A stretch of DNA of 64,000 bases from Porites lobata (Eukaryota > Cnidaria > Anthozoa > Scleractinia > Poritidae), in assembly GCA_942486035.1 (NCBI GenBank), contig CALNXK010000025.1:3861001-3925000 (forward strand). The letters are read 5' to 3'. Each line of letters begins with the position of its first letter. Positions within the stretch are counted from its first letter, which is position 1. Under the pieces are notes generated by a model that was not told where the DNA came from, made no database searches, and saw nothing but the letters and a program-made list of their open reading frames with translations. The translations under genes and the position numbers were made by a program. Of this stretch, positions 1 to 10,582 are shown one piece after another.

Positions 1-423
1 TCTTACCTGAAAACATGTGGTCAGAATTGTAGCTTGCAAACGAAAATTGCACAAAACGCCAACAAACCGTGAAGTGTTCTGAACTAAAGGAAAACAAAGC
101 TTCTAAATTCCACAAGTTTGGGTGAGGTAAGTTTGCAACTGATAAGAACGGTGTCTGATTAATCATACGATGCATGTGAATGGCGAAATTGAAATAAAAT
201 AAAATAAGCTAAGCTATTGTACTCTGTTAGAGTATAGATGACGGAAATAGGAAGGATAGAAATAATTTTCCGTGTTCATAATCCAAGTGATATACACTTA
301 ATGTAAATACAGATTACCAGATGTTTATATGCCCGTATTTGGCAAGTTCTGTCCTAAGTCAAACTGATACTTGAGTCTGTTGAAGACTTCGTGCACAGTG
401 CACAGTGTCTTAAGAAACAAATA
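1..423. other. Upstream flank / 5' UTR of gene A
   Basis: AT-rich DNA ahead of the first homeobox gene. There is a weak TATA-like TTTATATG near 324-331, about 95 nt above the ATG. No other feature seen; an upstream gene or exon, if any, lies outside the window. Confidence 0.4.
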
Positions 424-3400
424 ATGAATCAAATAGAGTTTCCAGGTCCAAACGGAGGATCACAAAGAGGAACGAACGTAAAGTCGTCCTCTTTCACGAT
501 AGAAAACTTGTTGAAACCTGAGAAAAAGAGAAGCGGATCAGAATGTCCCGTGGAAACACCTTCCAAGATAAAAGCACTTTCCGTAGCAGCACATCTTGCA
601 GGTTTGCATTTTTCTCTTTCATCTTCCATTCTTTCATCAGTATGAGAGTGCGTTGAGCTTTTATGAGAGGGCTGATTTTGTAAAACTACCAATCGAAATT
701 TGTTTCAGTGAAATCTATGCCTTCAGTTGCAAAGGAAACTTCAGTGCTGGGTATAACATTTAAAAATGGTGTAATTGTAGTTAGGATTAAACATTATCCC
801 ACCTGTAGGTGCTTTCTATGCTAGCTAATTGAACTAAAATACTGATTTAGTAAATTGTTTTCCCAACCATCTCCAAAAACGTTTGAGCCACGATTCTCTA
901 ATGTCATGCACTTTCTATTTCTTTCAAAAATAAAAATGGTTTAGGCAACATCAGTTGATATGTTTCATAACATAGTAACCCTTACTAGTAAACTATGGTG
1001 TAAGTTGGTTAAATTAGGCCGATTGTCTGTCCTCCGTTTGTGTAGATTTTTGTGTTAAAAAGTCTAGACTAGTAACTGAAAATACAGACGTAATAACCAT
1101 GCGAGCGGTGGATGTAACCATGAAACATGGGGCACTGCTAAATCGCTACAAGGTTTGGTCAATGAACATCAACTTGAAGCTTTTCTTGTCATCGATGACT
1201 CTCAGTCACAATATTGAATTTGTCCACTGCAGAGGTCAGTACACATGTAAGTTACTGTCGTTATTTTAAAACGGACAAAAGTCCAAATCTTTCCTCTACA
1301 TTTCAACACTCAAAATTCTAGAATACCACAAACATGCATCAGGATAAATTCCAACACTTGGCCTGTAACCAACGCCGAGTCTTTACGTTTCTCAGTCAAG
1401 ATGATCACTCCTTTAGTCTCGTTTAAGTTTAACAAGGGTATTCTTAAAACCATTTAACGTTCATTTATATAATTATTGTAGCGCTTAAAGGGTACTGTTA
1501 GTTGTAATACCACGGATTAATGTTCTCGCGCGGAAGAACTGTTTTATTTGTAGGAAACGAAACAATTATTTCAATTCTTCAGTCTTACGATTGAGTAACC
1601 ACCTGTCATTGGATTGCTTTGCCAATAAAACCAGTCTTTACCTCCCAGTAAGATAAATGAAGTTTTAATCCATCAGTTGACAAGACAAACGGAACCGTTT
1701 GAGGCTTTCCACTAAATGCGGCAACAGACAAAAACAGTGTACAAGCATGATGTAAGGATTTGGATGTCTAGGTATAGAAAGAGCTGGGCTGACTACTGAA
1801 GAGCGACTACCTTTGCTTAGTGCAGTTAAGAACTGTTCGCGTGTGAAGGAGAAATGAGCTTCACTAACGGAGTTTTTGGAGTAGAATAAATTCATTATTT
1901 TAAAGAAAATTACTCGGTAGAACGAGGCAGGTGAAGATTGGCCATTAATAAATAACGATGCATGGAAGCCATGTCAAGAAAGTGTACAAATAACCAAGTC
2001 CAACCTCATGTTAACTCTAACCAAAACAAATCTTCAGTATTTGGGAATTTTGAACTTGAGCAATTTCGCGTATCCCTGAGCTATCGCAATTCTACTGACA
2101 CGGAAATTTTGAAAAACAAGCTTAGGATTGAAATCGGCGCCATGTGTGCTATAAATAAAAGTGGTAGTTGGTTAACTCGAAATGCGCTTAAATAATGAAT
2201 ATAGGTTACATGGCTTAGTCTAACAAAGATATACAGTACAAGTTTACCTTTATATTTCTAGTTGAATATCCAGTGCACAATCTATAGACAAATTCGACCC
2301 AGACTGACTTAAGGGATACTATTTTCCAAGAAGACATGTAGAAACGACACTTGTCGCTGTGCTGTATGTCTCGGGTCACATTAGTTACAGACACACAAAC
2401 ACTGAATCGAAGGTTTTTTGCAGAAGCAAGCCTTTTCACCGACAACAAGAGCCATTTTCTTGACGAAAACTAAGTCAAATAATGGAATTGTCCATTTGAA
2501 AATTGGGTACCGGTGTAGCTATTAGGAAGGGCTTCACGAAAATTTATGAGATGGAATTTTAACAAAACTATATTGTCTGCTATTTTCTGTACATTTACAT
2601 GCCGATAAACATGTATGTCTATATATTGTAAGCTGAGGCAAATAATAGCATTTTCTATTACAAAATTAGGGTGTAGCTATTGAGAGTGGTTTCTCCAAAA
2701 TTGATGAGATGGAATTTAAATACAACTGACAGTCGTAGTATTCAATCATTCTCCGCTCTTTTCTGTATATTCATATCTCCATAATATTATATGTTTTTAA
2801 ATATTGCAGCAAAGTTAAATTTGATTAGTATCATAACTTTTTACCTATGAAAGAAGGCTAAAATGGCTCGATGAAGAAAATAACCTAAATTCCATCTAGA
2901 CAACGATTGCATAGAGCCGACATGCATGAAATTGAAGTATTAGTTATTTGCTGACTGATAGTGAGGTTAGATCTTAAGTCACATTGCAAACACTGAAGAA
3001 ACTCAACGAAAGCACAGAGGAGGAACTGTGAATTCTAGGGAGTGCATGGTTTAACATACACCAGGAAGCTTGCTTTGTGAAAAGAATAATGGACCTTAGC
3101 CCGCTTTTATCGCAGATATCACAAATAACCAAATGTCCTGTAAACTTAAGTCATAAACTCATACACGCCGTACTCCTAACACGTACAAAGATGGCAAACA
3201 AAGCCATGTTATAAATTCAAACTAGCACTTACTAGACTCTCTTAGATAGCAAACAGGAAAAAGGAATCGATTGTAATTTTAGCACTTTAGGTGAAGGATA
3301 AACATACATCCAACGCTACATCCATGGATCTGTTTTGCTATCATTGTATAGGTCACAATACATCATATAAGTTGCCATTTGTATGTCCCTATGTTTCCTT

Positions 3401-4828
3401 AATTACTTCTGTTTATTGTCTGCGTACTTTGAAAAAGGTTCTGCGAGAACCTCGTTTCAATACTTTACGGTCAGTTTTTGTATTGTTTTTTGCAACAGTT
3501 TTTGATACTGAAGTAGTCAAGCTAAGTATCATTGATTATCAAGCTAATCAAGCCATTATTTCTTTGATTCAGATATCATACTGGAGGCTCATCATGGCTC
3601 TTCTGTTCCACAGTGTCGGCGCACGCGCACTGCCTTCAATCGTCGTCAGTTACGTGTCTTGGAAAGTACCTTTCTTAGAAATCCATATCCTGATGTGGCT
3701 CTGAGAGAAGAGCTTGCTTCCTTAACAAATTTACCCGAGTCGAGAGTACAGGTATATTTCGACTCTTCCTTTTGGAGGAAGCGTGGCCGAGCGGTTAGAG
3801 CGCTGGACTTGTAATCTGGAGGCCCCGAGTTCAAGTTCCGCCCTAAGATCCCCTAACCGCTAGCTGGATTTGTTCTCGGTAGTCCCAAGTTCAAATCCTC
3901 GACCACCCAGGGGCACTCAACGAGAATATAACTCAAAACCACTTAAACATAGCATTTTTAAACGTATTTTAGTATTCAAACGGTAGATATAGGCATATTT
4001 TTATCCCCTAAAAATTTTGTTCGGATTTCCTACCTGAAAGTCTGGTGATCCGAACATTATAGGTATCAAAAGTGACCTTTTCGAAAACATCAGTCAGAAA
4101 CAAGGCTCCCGAAAATTCTAGGTGACCTTTTTAGGGTAAAAATCCGTTACAAATGGGCAATTATGCCATTTTTTAGATGTTCGAAAATCGTAGGAGACAT
4201 GAGGCAAGCAAGAAATTTTACAACAAATGTTCCGAAAATTCTAGATCTGAAATCGTCTTCCGAACCGATATTTTCCGAAAATTGACGTTGGGTGCCCCTG
4301 CCTTGTTAATAGCCAACTGGTTCGCCTCCTACCAGTTGGGATTCTTAACCCTATTATGTCCATTTGAATTATTGATTCATTATCCCTGAAAAGCCCCATA
4401 AAGGGGAGAGGATAATCAAGTATTTGATTTTTTCTTTCTTGAGTTACAATAGCAATTCATTTGTCAGTAGTATAAGACACTCACTTTGAATAACATTTCC
4501 CACTACACTGCAACATTAAATTTTTTCATGTTTCTGTTTCGTTTGACAGATTTGGTTCAAGAATAGAAGGGCAAAGTTTAGAAGGGACGGGAGTGGTTGT
4601 AATTCCTGCGCATCATTTCCAGTTCACTGTCCATCTTACCAACCATTTCAAGGACACTCTAACACAGCAACAGACCAGTCTATGGTGTTTTCAAATCACG
4701 AGAGACCCTTATCTTTGACGAACAATGCTTACCTTCAAAATCGAGTGATACAAGGGAATGGCACCAGTGCTTTCTATCACCCACAACGAAATTCCAACAG
4801 TTATCCTGCCTTTGGAACTTATGTTTAG
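424..4828 (+). CDS. Dmbx: Dmbx-like paired-class homeobox gene A (3 exons)
   Basis: Exons 424-601, 3573-3751 and 4550-4828 give 211 residues. The start is the first ATG in the exon-1 frame. Exon 1 holds an eh1-like motif (SSFTIENLL, residues ~22-30) expected to recruit Groucho/TLE co-repressors, and ends HLA-G with a phase-1 donor that joins DIILEAHH in exon 2. Exon 2 encodes homeodomain residues 1-46 (RRTRTAF ... YPDVALREEL ... PESRVQ). Exon 3 opens with IWFKNRRAKFRR, so homeodomain residue 50 is lysine (bicoid-type, TAATCC-preferring in the family). The ~79-residue tail is Ser/Asn/His-rich and I see no OAR motif in it. The segment before the homeodomain resembles the Dmbx signature, but exon 1 (VAAHLADIILEA) is the most divergent of the four paralogues. 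Introns are 2.97 kb and 0.8 kb. An AATAAA lies at 5139-5144, about 310 nt past the stop. Expected to be a nuclear transcriptional repressor; homeobox identity is certain, the Dmbx assignment is probable. Confidence 0.85.
2509..2830. repeat. Diverged tandem duplication in gene A intron 1
   Basis: Two ~160-bp units (about 2509-2665 and 2670-2830) share, in order, GTGTAGCTATT, the pattern TC(A/T)C(G/C)AAAATT(T/G)ATGAGATGGAATTT, a TTTTCTGTA(C/T)ATT block and a run ending in TATATTG/AATATTG. Divergence is considerable, so the duplication is old. No coding potential. Confidence 0.6.
3776..4460 (+). mobile_element. tRNA-derived SINE interrupted by a MITE (gene A intron 2)
   Basis: The head at 3777-3849 looks like a tRNA: box A TGGCCGAGCGG, box B AGTTCAAGTTC and an anticodon-arm loop CTTGTAA (TGT, Thr-like). 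The acceptor stem does not close, so it is not a working tRNA gene. A second box-B-like AGTTCAAATCC follows at 3887-3900. The body then breaks at 3908-4300, where a MITE sits, and resumes at 4301 with AATAGCCAACTGG, sequence I associate with the tail of a common coral SINE. It lies sense-oriented 25 nt after homeodomain exon 2. Confidence 0.65.
3908..4300. mobile_element. MITE, CAGGGGCACYCAACG family, copy 1
   Basis: A 393-bp noncoding element with terminal inverted repeats CAGGGGCACTCAACG and CGTTGGGTGCCCCTG (one mismatch). It is nearly the reverse complement of the element at 10185-10582. The CAG...CTG ends suggest hAT-type mobilisation. No clear TSD is visible for this copy, which lies inside a SINE. 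Confidence 0.75.
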
Positions 4829-5138
4829 GAAATTTCAGATTTCTGGGAAAATCATTAGCATCCATTTTACATGACTGGTTTATTTGCACCTCCACTGGCA
4901 CTGCAACGAAAATGAAAGTCAACCACTGAAGATCGAGTCAAAAAATCTATTTTGGTTTTATGTCTGCTTCTAAGGAATTTACAGGAGCTATTCCACAACT
5001 TTTATAACTAATTTTGAAAATCGTTGGTTGATTTCAGTGTTTTCTACCGCAATAAGGTCTTTGTACTAAAACTTTCATGACGCATTTGCTGTATTGATAT
5101 CGCTGATATGACGCACTCTGCGATCGACTGAAGTATTG

Positions 5139-5144
5139 AATAAA
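5139..5144 (+). terminator. Polyadenylation signal of homeobox gene A
   Basis: AATAAA about 310 nt after the gene A stop codon, followed within 40 nt by T-rich sequence (cttttttcc). A plausible mRNA end before gene B. Confidence 0.45.
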
Positions 5145-5630
5145 AGCTATGTAAAGGAGTAATTACTAGTGTCACTTTTTTCCCGAGACCCAGTTTGCGA
5201 CATTTTACATTACTTTAAAAAGCTAGATGGACCAAGCAATACCACCAATGAATCTTGATAACGCACTCAATAGAATGAGGAAGAGGAAGCCTATACAAGC
5301 AGACTAAAAACTTATCCTCATTTCTTAACAAAACAGGTGACCATACCAATAGTACCATTAAATAAAACCCCCAGTTATAGGTATCTTCAACTGCTTCAAT
5401 TAATCTCAGAAACAAGCTCGGTAACATCACTTTGTGTATGGCTCATGATGGCTGTATTGTAATATCATCTCATTTTACTTACTTGAAATGTTCCGGTAGA
5501 TACTGAAACTGTTTTTTTTTATGCTTAGGCAAGACGTTCTAGTTGCCTGTAGCACTACCGCTCACATTCCTATCATCACCATTCACCAATGACCTCAAAG
5601 AAACCTTAGTGGCCGAACATTTCATTTAAA

Positions 5631-5667
5631 GGGGAAGGGGAGGGGGAGTGGGGGGAAGGGGGGCGGC
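5631..5667 (+). other. Guanine-rich tract, potential G-quadruplex
   Basis: At least five runs of four or more G (GGGGAAGGGGAGGGGG, then AGTGGGGGGAAGGGGGG) within 37 bp. It lies between gene A and the promoter of gene B. The pattern meets the usual four-G-run rule for quadruplex formation; function unknown. Confidence 0.6.
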
Positions 5668-6227
5668 AGCACCTCTTTAACAGGCCCAGTTTTAAGAGTT
5701 TGATGGTGAGGTTTTATAATGATTCACTGATGAAGTTTAAGGTTGTCGAAGATGAAGAGAAGTCAGTTGTACCACAAAATATTCATAACAAGAAAATAAA
5801 ACAGAACGGGAGTCACTGAACTCTAGTTAACTGAATAGGCCAATTTTTCTTGTATTTCGACAGATACGCTGATTAATCTCCTAATAAGGAGACTTTGTGT
5901 GTGCCACTGATCCTAAAGCGACCTTTCGGCGATGTTTTAGTGGCTAATACGTCAGTCTTGACAGAAAATGATAAATTGCTTTTCAACTGAGCGCGATAGC
6001 AAAATACATTTATTTACATACGTAAAACATGCAGCTCGCATAGAGAGATAAACTCGGCAAAGGAACAGATTTTAGAATCTCTGTAGATAACGCCTGCAAA
6101 TCAATAGAAGCAATCATTACCGGCTTGCGTTCGGCATCTTTCACAACGTTTATTAGTATGTGACCTAACTGTACAAATAAATTATCTCCCGTTGCCTTGG
6201 ATAATATCTAACCTTTGTAATAGCGTG

Positions 6228-6236
6228 TATATATAG
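6228..6236 (+). promoter_or_regulatory. TATA box of homeobox gene B, with possible 5' UTR intron
   Basis: TATATATAG lies 447 nt above the ATG at 6683. A strong donor (ACG|GTAAGT at 6396-6401) follows about 140 nt after the expected start site. Candidate acceptors occur at 6479-6480, 6544-6546 and 6625-6627. A noncoding first exon around 6258-6395 is therefore plausible, but nothing in the sequence proves it. Confidence 0.35.
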
Positions 6237-6682
6237 GGTTATAATAAATGTCTTCCTGTTTAGTCCCTATGTAAACAACAGTTGTGGTCCTCGAACTCAA
6301 AAAGCACAGAAAGAGTGAACTAGAATATTTTCACTTAAATCTCGCAATCAGAAGCCCGTCCACCACATATCAACGGAAAAAGCAAAACAAGAACGGTAAG
6401 TAACAAAATACAAAAAGAGAAGGGGTAAAAGTTAATTTGAGCATTGTATATGTTACAACTGATATTTCATTTGTTACTAGATTGAGATCGTTCCATGAGA
6501 AGCAAACAAAGTACTGGATATCATTCTCAGTTTACCAACTACTTTAGCATGTGGTGACATGCAATTAAACGTTACGCCATAGTACACTGGGATCGTCTAG
6601 CCGCGAGTTGAAAGAGCTAAGTCATAGAAGCTGGTCCCAGATACTTGCACAAAACCAGCACTCCTTACCAGAATTTGTTTTG

Positions 6683-9648
6683 ATGGGAGAATCGGCAGAG
6701 GAGCTGCCCTTTTCAGTGGCAAACATCTTGAAGCTTGATTTACCAATATCGGAGGTTACGAAAAAGGGCCAATCCTCTTTCAATGCAAACAAGGCGCTTA
6801 CTCTCGCTGAACGAATCGCAGGTAAGTTTTGTTTCTTTGGAGTTAAGTGTTAATACGCGACAACAATAACACGACAACCAGAACATCTATACTACTAAAT
6901 GAAGCTAAATGACTTAAATTTCTTAAGTTTAATGATGCATGCATGTTCTATGGCTGATGCACATGTATCAAAACTAGAACTCTTCCCATCCTGAAACATA
7001 AAATAAAATAAAATGTTGCATTCCCTTGAATCGATATGTTAGTTTTACAACTCAGCCATGCGTTATGTTCCCCGGCTAATTTTGGGCTACAGTCGCACTT
7101 ATCCCAATAGAATTCAACTGCTTTCATGCGAATACGTATGTTTTCGAGAGAATACAAGCTTTTTAAAAAGCTGGCCTTCTTTGAAAACATTCTGGCCTTT
7201 TTCTTGCCATCCGGCATTATTGAATAGGCTTGGTCATATCTTTATGCACACCAACTGAATTTTTTCAAACTTCGATGCAAAACTTGGTCATTTCGATAGA
7301 CGAAAAAAAGACAAAGAACGTTTAACAGTTCCACGGTAGCTCAATATTACATTGAAGGTCCTGATGGAGACTTAATCAAATAGCTTTGTTCTTGGGTATC
7401 TTTAGAAATTCAATGGATGAAAAGCTTTTCAACGTGGGTCTATATAAGAAATGTCAAGAAAATGATTTACAAGATATTCAAATAGTATTGAGACAGGAGA
7501 CTGAGTTGTGCCTTAGATCAAACTCTATATTCAGTTTTAAAAAATTGTGTTTGAACAAAATTTTAATGGAAAACTGCTCTTCATTATGTAATCACTACGC
7601 TTTGGAGCCTAGCGGGCGTTACATCATAATGGGCGGAAAGTCAAATCCCTCCTAAGTAGTGCTGATCATACATGTAAATGACTATTGACAGTGAATGTCT
7701 TTCAAACCACTACTTAGAGTTTATCGCCTCTCGGAAAGCCAGGTATACTTGTGGCACTATATAATACAAAACAGGCACATGTGATTTCTTCTCTCGGGCA
7801 GCGCAGCCACGCCGAAGATACATTCTAATCAGTATGATAACCAAATTCCCCACATCTTCTGCCTTACATTATAGAATTGACTACCGCTCAGTAGGTTGAG
7901 CGAGGGTCGCTCATTATAAGAGTCGTCGGGCTAGGAATTCTTAGAGATTAAGAACCCATACACTGGAAATGAACTCCTACAAGACAAATATCAAATATTG
8001 CTCCCATGTTATTTTTCTGGGTTGTCACTGACGAACAGTATTTCAAAATACTATTGAGTATTCCACTCAGCACCACCAAGTCATTGTGTTCGAGGTACCC
8101 AGTACGGTACATTAGCAAGAATACAGTATAGTAGCGAGATTATATTCTCTTTCAAATTCAGTCACTTGATGGAATGGACACGATTTTAATGATTACATTC
8201 CAAGTCAGGCATTCCCTGTCAGGTTGTAATTAATTGCCTTTGAGAGGTGGAAGGATGATAACCTCGAATCCTTTTAATTATTTCGCAATATGCAATGTAC
8301 AGGTAAAATGATTAAATATACAGATAAATTTAACAATTTATCAAGATATGGCATCAGGTAAACGTTCCACAAATGGGAAGGGCAAAAATACGGCCGGGTA
8401 CCTTCATTCTTTCTTTATTCATTCATTTGCTTCATCACGCATTTAATGGTTCACTCTTTTCTTTCATTGTCTGCATACCACTCTTTTCAGTTTACCATTT
8501 TTCCTAGAAAATAAAAGAATACTGTTAGAAAAAATACTCACTGCTAACTTAAAGTCATTTGAATATTCTTTAGACGTGATTATGGAAGCAAAGAACAACG
8601 CAAAGGGTGGGGGACAGAAGCGCCGCCGCACGCGTACAGCCTTCTCTCACTACCAATTGGCGACATTGGAAAATGCATTTTCACGTAATCACTACCCAGA
8701 TGTGGTGATGCGTGAGCAGTTAACAATATGGACTGGGTTGCCCGACTCTACCATACAGGTATGAAGAATTTGAGGCCAACAGCATCGGAGCAAGTAAATT
8801 TTCCGTTTTGCAGTGAACGCGAACCAAATTTCCTTGAATGGGTAAAATATATGTTTTTGACAACTGCAATTGCTTTTGCAATCTCTGCGTTCTTCGGAAC
8901 TTCGCTTAGTTTAGTTTTCATTCACGTTTTATAGATTATTATGATCCTTCACCGTTTAAGAATCATGAGAGTAACAGCTCCGTTTATGAGCCAGTTTTAA
9001 AAAACATTATGTAATGAACGAGTGAATGAATGAAAGAGCGAATGAACGAAAAAATACGAATGAATAAATGAATGAAGGAAGGAAGGAAGGAAGGAAGGAA
9101 GGAAGGAAGCAAGGTGGGAGGGAATGGACGAACATTATCGAACCTACAATCAGTAGGCATGAAAATAACGGAACTTAATAGCCCCCGGCATTGTTCAAAG
9201 TCGAATTCTTCCTGACCACGTTTAGCCCGTCATACCTTATATAATATGTTTAATTTTACGTAATGAAATTCTCAGAAAATCCGCTTTCACTGCCAATCTG
9301 TCTAAAAACATGAAAGGTAACCGCTAGGAAGAATTTTTACCCTTCACTAAAAGTGTTTTGTCATAACCGCAGATTTGGTTCAAGAATAGGAGAGCCAAGT
9401 TCCGCAAGGAAAAAAAATGTTCTATGCTCGGTGTGGACAAAGATCAGGGTGTCGCAGATTCTAATAGTACGGGAATATCAATGCGACCAGCTCTCCGCCA
9501 CGCGGTTGTACCATCGTGGTCATCTCTGTTACCTGCAGCACAAGACAACAGAGCTACTACCGTGGAGCAAAACCAGCTTCGACTACCTTCCAGTGGCGAA
9601 TCCAGGGGAGGGGCCCGGGGGGGGGGGGGCGGCCCCCCTTATTTTTAG
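6683..9648 (+). CDS. Dmbx: Dmbx-like paired-class homeobox gene B, 3' end made from a MITE
   Basis: Exons 6683-6821, 8574-8758 and 9373-9648 give 199 residues. The frame is open further upstream (to a TTG at 6608), but 6683 is the first ATG. Exon 1 has the eh1-like LPFSVANILKLD and the Dmbx-type segment ALTLAERIA, which joins DVIMEA across a phase-1 intron. Exon 2 is the homeodomain N-terminal part (RRTRTAFSHYQL ... NHYPDVVMREQL ... PDSTIQ). Exon 3 is IWFKNRRAKFRKEKK (K50) plus a tail. Two homeodomain positions depart from the paralogues: residue 42 is D instead of E, and residue 44 is T instead of R. From codon third position 9591 the reading frame runs into a MITE (9591-9747), which supplies a Gly/Arg/Pro-rich tail (SRGGARGGGGG) and the TAG. 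Translating across the empty site would end after 13 other residues at a TAA at 9790-9792. The gene may be functional with a new tail or may be decaying. Gene A lies 1.8 kb upstream on the same strand. Confidence 0.78.
9017..9110. repeat. Microsatellite (GAAT)n / (GAAG)n in gene B intron 2
   Basis: An irregular GAAT/GAAC array turning into about nine consecutive GAAG units (9074-9109), 260 bp before the last exon of gene B. Likely length-polymorphic. Confidence 0.9.
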
Positions 9649-9747
9649 ACTAAACAAAAACGTTTTTTGAGACTGCACCCCTTATCTCCCCACGGTCTGG
9701 ATGACCCCCCACTCACCCCCTTATCTAAAGGTCTGGATCCGCCCCTG
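9591..9747. mobile_element. MITE inserted in the last exon of gene B (CAGGGGCGGATC family, copy 1)
   Basis: A 157-bp element with terminal inverted repeats CAGTGGCGAATCCAG and CTGGATCCGCCCCTG (2 mismatches), flanked by a 5-bp TSD CCTTC (9586-9590 and 9748-9752). It contains a long G run and no ORF of its own. hAT-like ends. It supplies the present gene B C-terminus and stop codon. Confidence 0.85.
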
Positions 9748-9871
9748 CCTTCAAACGTTTCTTGTCATCATCGACATCCTCTTGGAAGATAACGTAACTG
9801 GAATATCATGACTATTGCTGCTTCCTTGAGTTCTAATTACGCTTGCTTGTGGATAGTAATATGTTCAGCCT

Positions 9872-10048
9872 CAGGGGCGGATCTAGGGGGAGGGTGCAGG
9901 GGGTGCGCACCCCCCCTTGAGATGACCTGCGGTTTTCCAACACAACTGGTATTCTGCAAAAAAAAAAGAACTATGTGGTTTGTTGGTGTTGAAGTAGAGC
10001 AAGAGACGAGTGCACCCCGTCTTAAAACAAATCCTGGATCCGCCCCTG
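9872..10048. mobile_element. MITE, CAGGGGCGGATC family, copy 2
   Basis: A 177-bp element with ends CAGGGGCGGATCTAG and CTGGATCCGCCCCTG, and a 5-bp TSD AGCCT (9867-9871 and 10049-10053). It lies 124 bp after copy 1, so two members of one family landed side by side at the 3' end of gene B. Two independent 5-bp TSDs make the target-site length of the family firm. Confidence 0.85.
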
Positions 10049-10184
10049 AGCCTGCATAACAGGCATTATTTTTTGGCGTTTTTCAGATAAGCGAAGGCAA
10101 GCGCGAAACGTGCGAGGAGCCAGACCTTAAAAACGCGAAAGAATGCAGGTTATAATGCAGGTTATAATATGTGTAATGTGTTCT

Positions 10185-10582
10185 CAGGGGCACCCAACGG
10201 CAATTTTCGGGAAAATATCTGTTCGGAAGACGATTTGAGAACTAGAATTTTCGGAACATTTGTTGTAAAATTTCTTGCTTGCCTGCCTCTCCTAGGATTT
10301 TCGAACATCTACAAAATGGTATAATTACCCATTTTAAACGGATATTTACCCTAAAAAAGGCCACCTAGAATTTTCGGGAGGCTTCTCCGGCCTGAAATTT
10401 TCGAAAAGGTAAGTTTTGATCGCTATAATTTTCGGATCACTAGACTTTCAGCTAGGAAATCCGAACAGATGAAAAGTTTTTAGGGGATAAAAATATGCCT
10501 ATATCTACCGTTTAAATACGAAAATACGTTCAACAATGTTATGTTAAGTGGTTTTGAACTATATCCTCGTTGGGTGCCCCTG
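10185..10582. mobile_element. MITE, CAGGGGCACYCAACG family, copy 2 (inverted)
   Basis: A 398-bp element with ends CAGGGGCACCCAACG and CGTTGGGTGCCCCTG, flanked by a 6-bp TSD TGTTCT (10179-10184 and 10583-10588). It is inverted relative to copy 1, with the same internal TTTTCGG-rich blocks. It lies ~0.5 kb downstream of homeobox gene B. Confidence 0.8.

Larger units (their letters stand above)
4829..6682. other. Intergenic region between genes A and B
   Basis: Contains the gene A 3' UTR and polyA signal (5139), a guanine-rich tract at 5631-5667, and the gene B TATA box and possible noncoding exon (6228-6400). Nothing else recognised; small open frames here look accidental. Confidence 0.5.

Noticed and set aside
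3291..3704. 137-codon open frame on the + strand ending in homeodomain exon 2 of gene A
   Set aside because: It reads the homeobox in the wrong frame; the correct frame gives RRTRTAF...PESRVQ with proper splice sites.
3777..3849. tRNA-Thr(TGT)-like sequence as a functional tRNA gene
   Set aside because: Boxes A and B and the anticodon loop are present, but the 3' acceptor strand does not pair with the 5' strand; it continues into SINE sequence.
6608..6682. N-terminal extension of gene B to 6608
   Set aside because: That frame opens with TTG; the first ATG is 6683, which also places the eh1-like motif near the N-terminus as in gene C.
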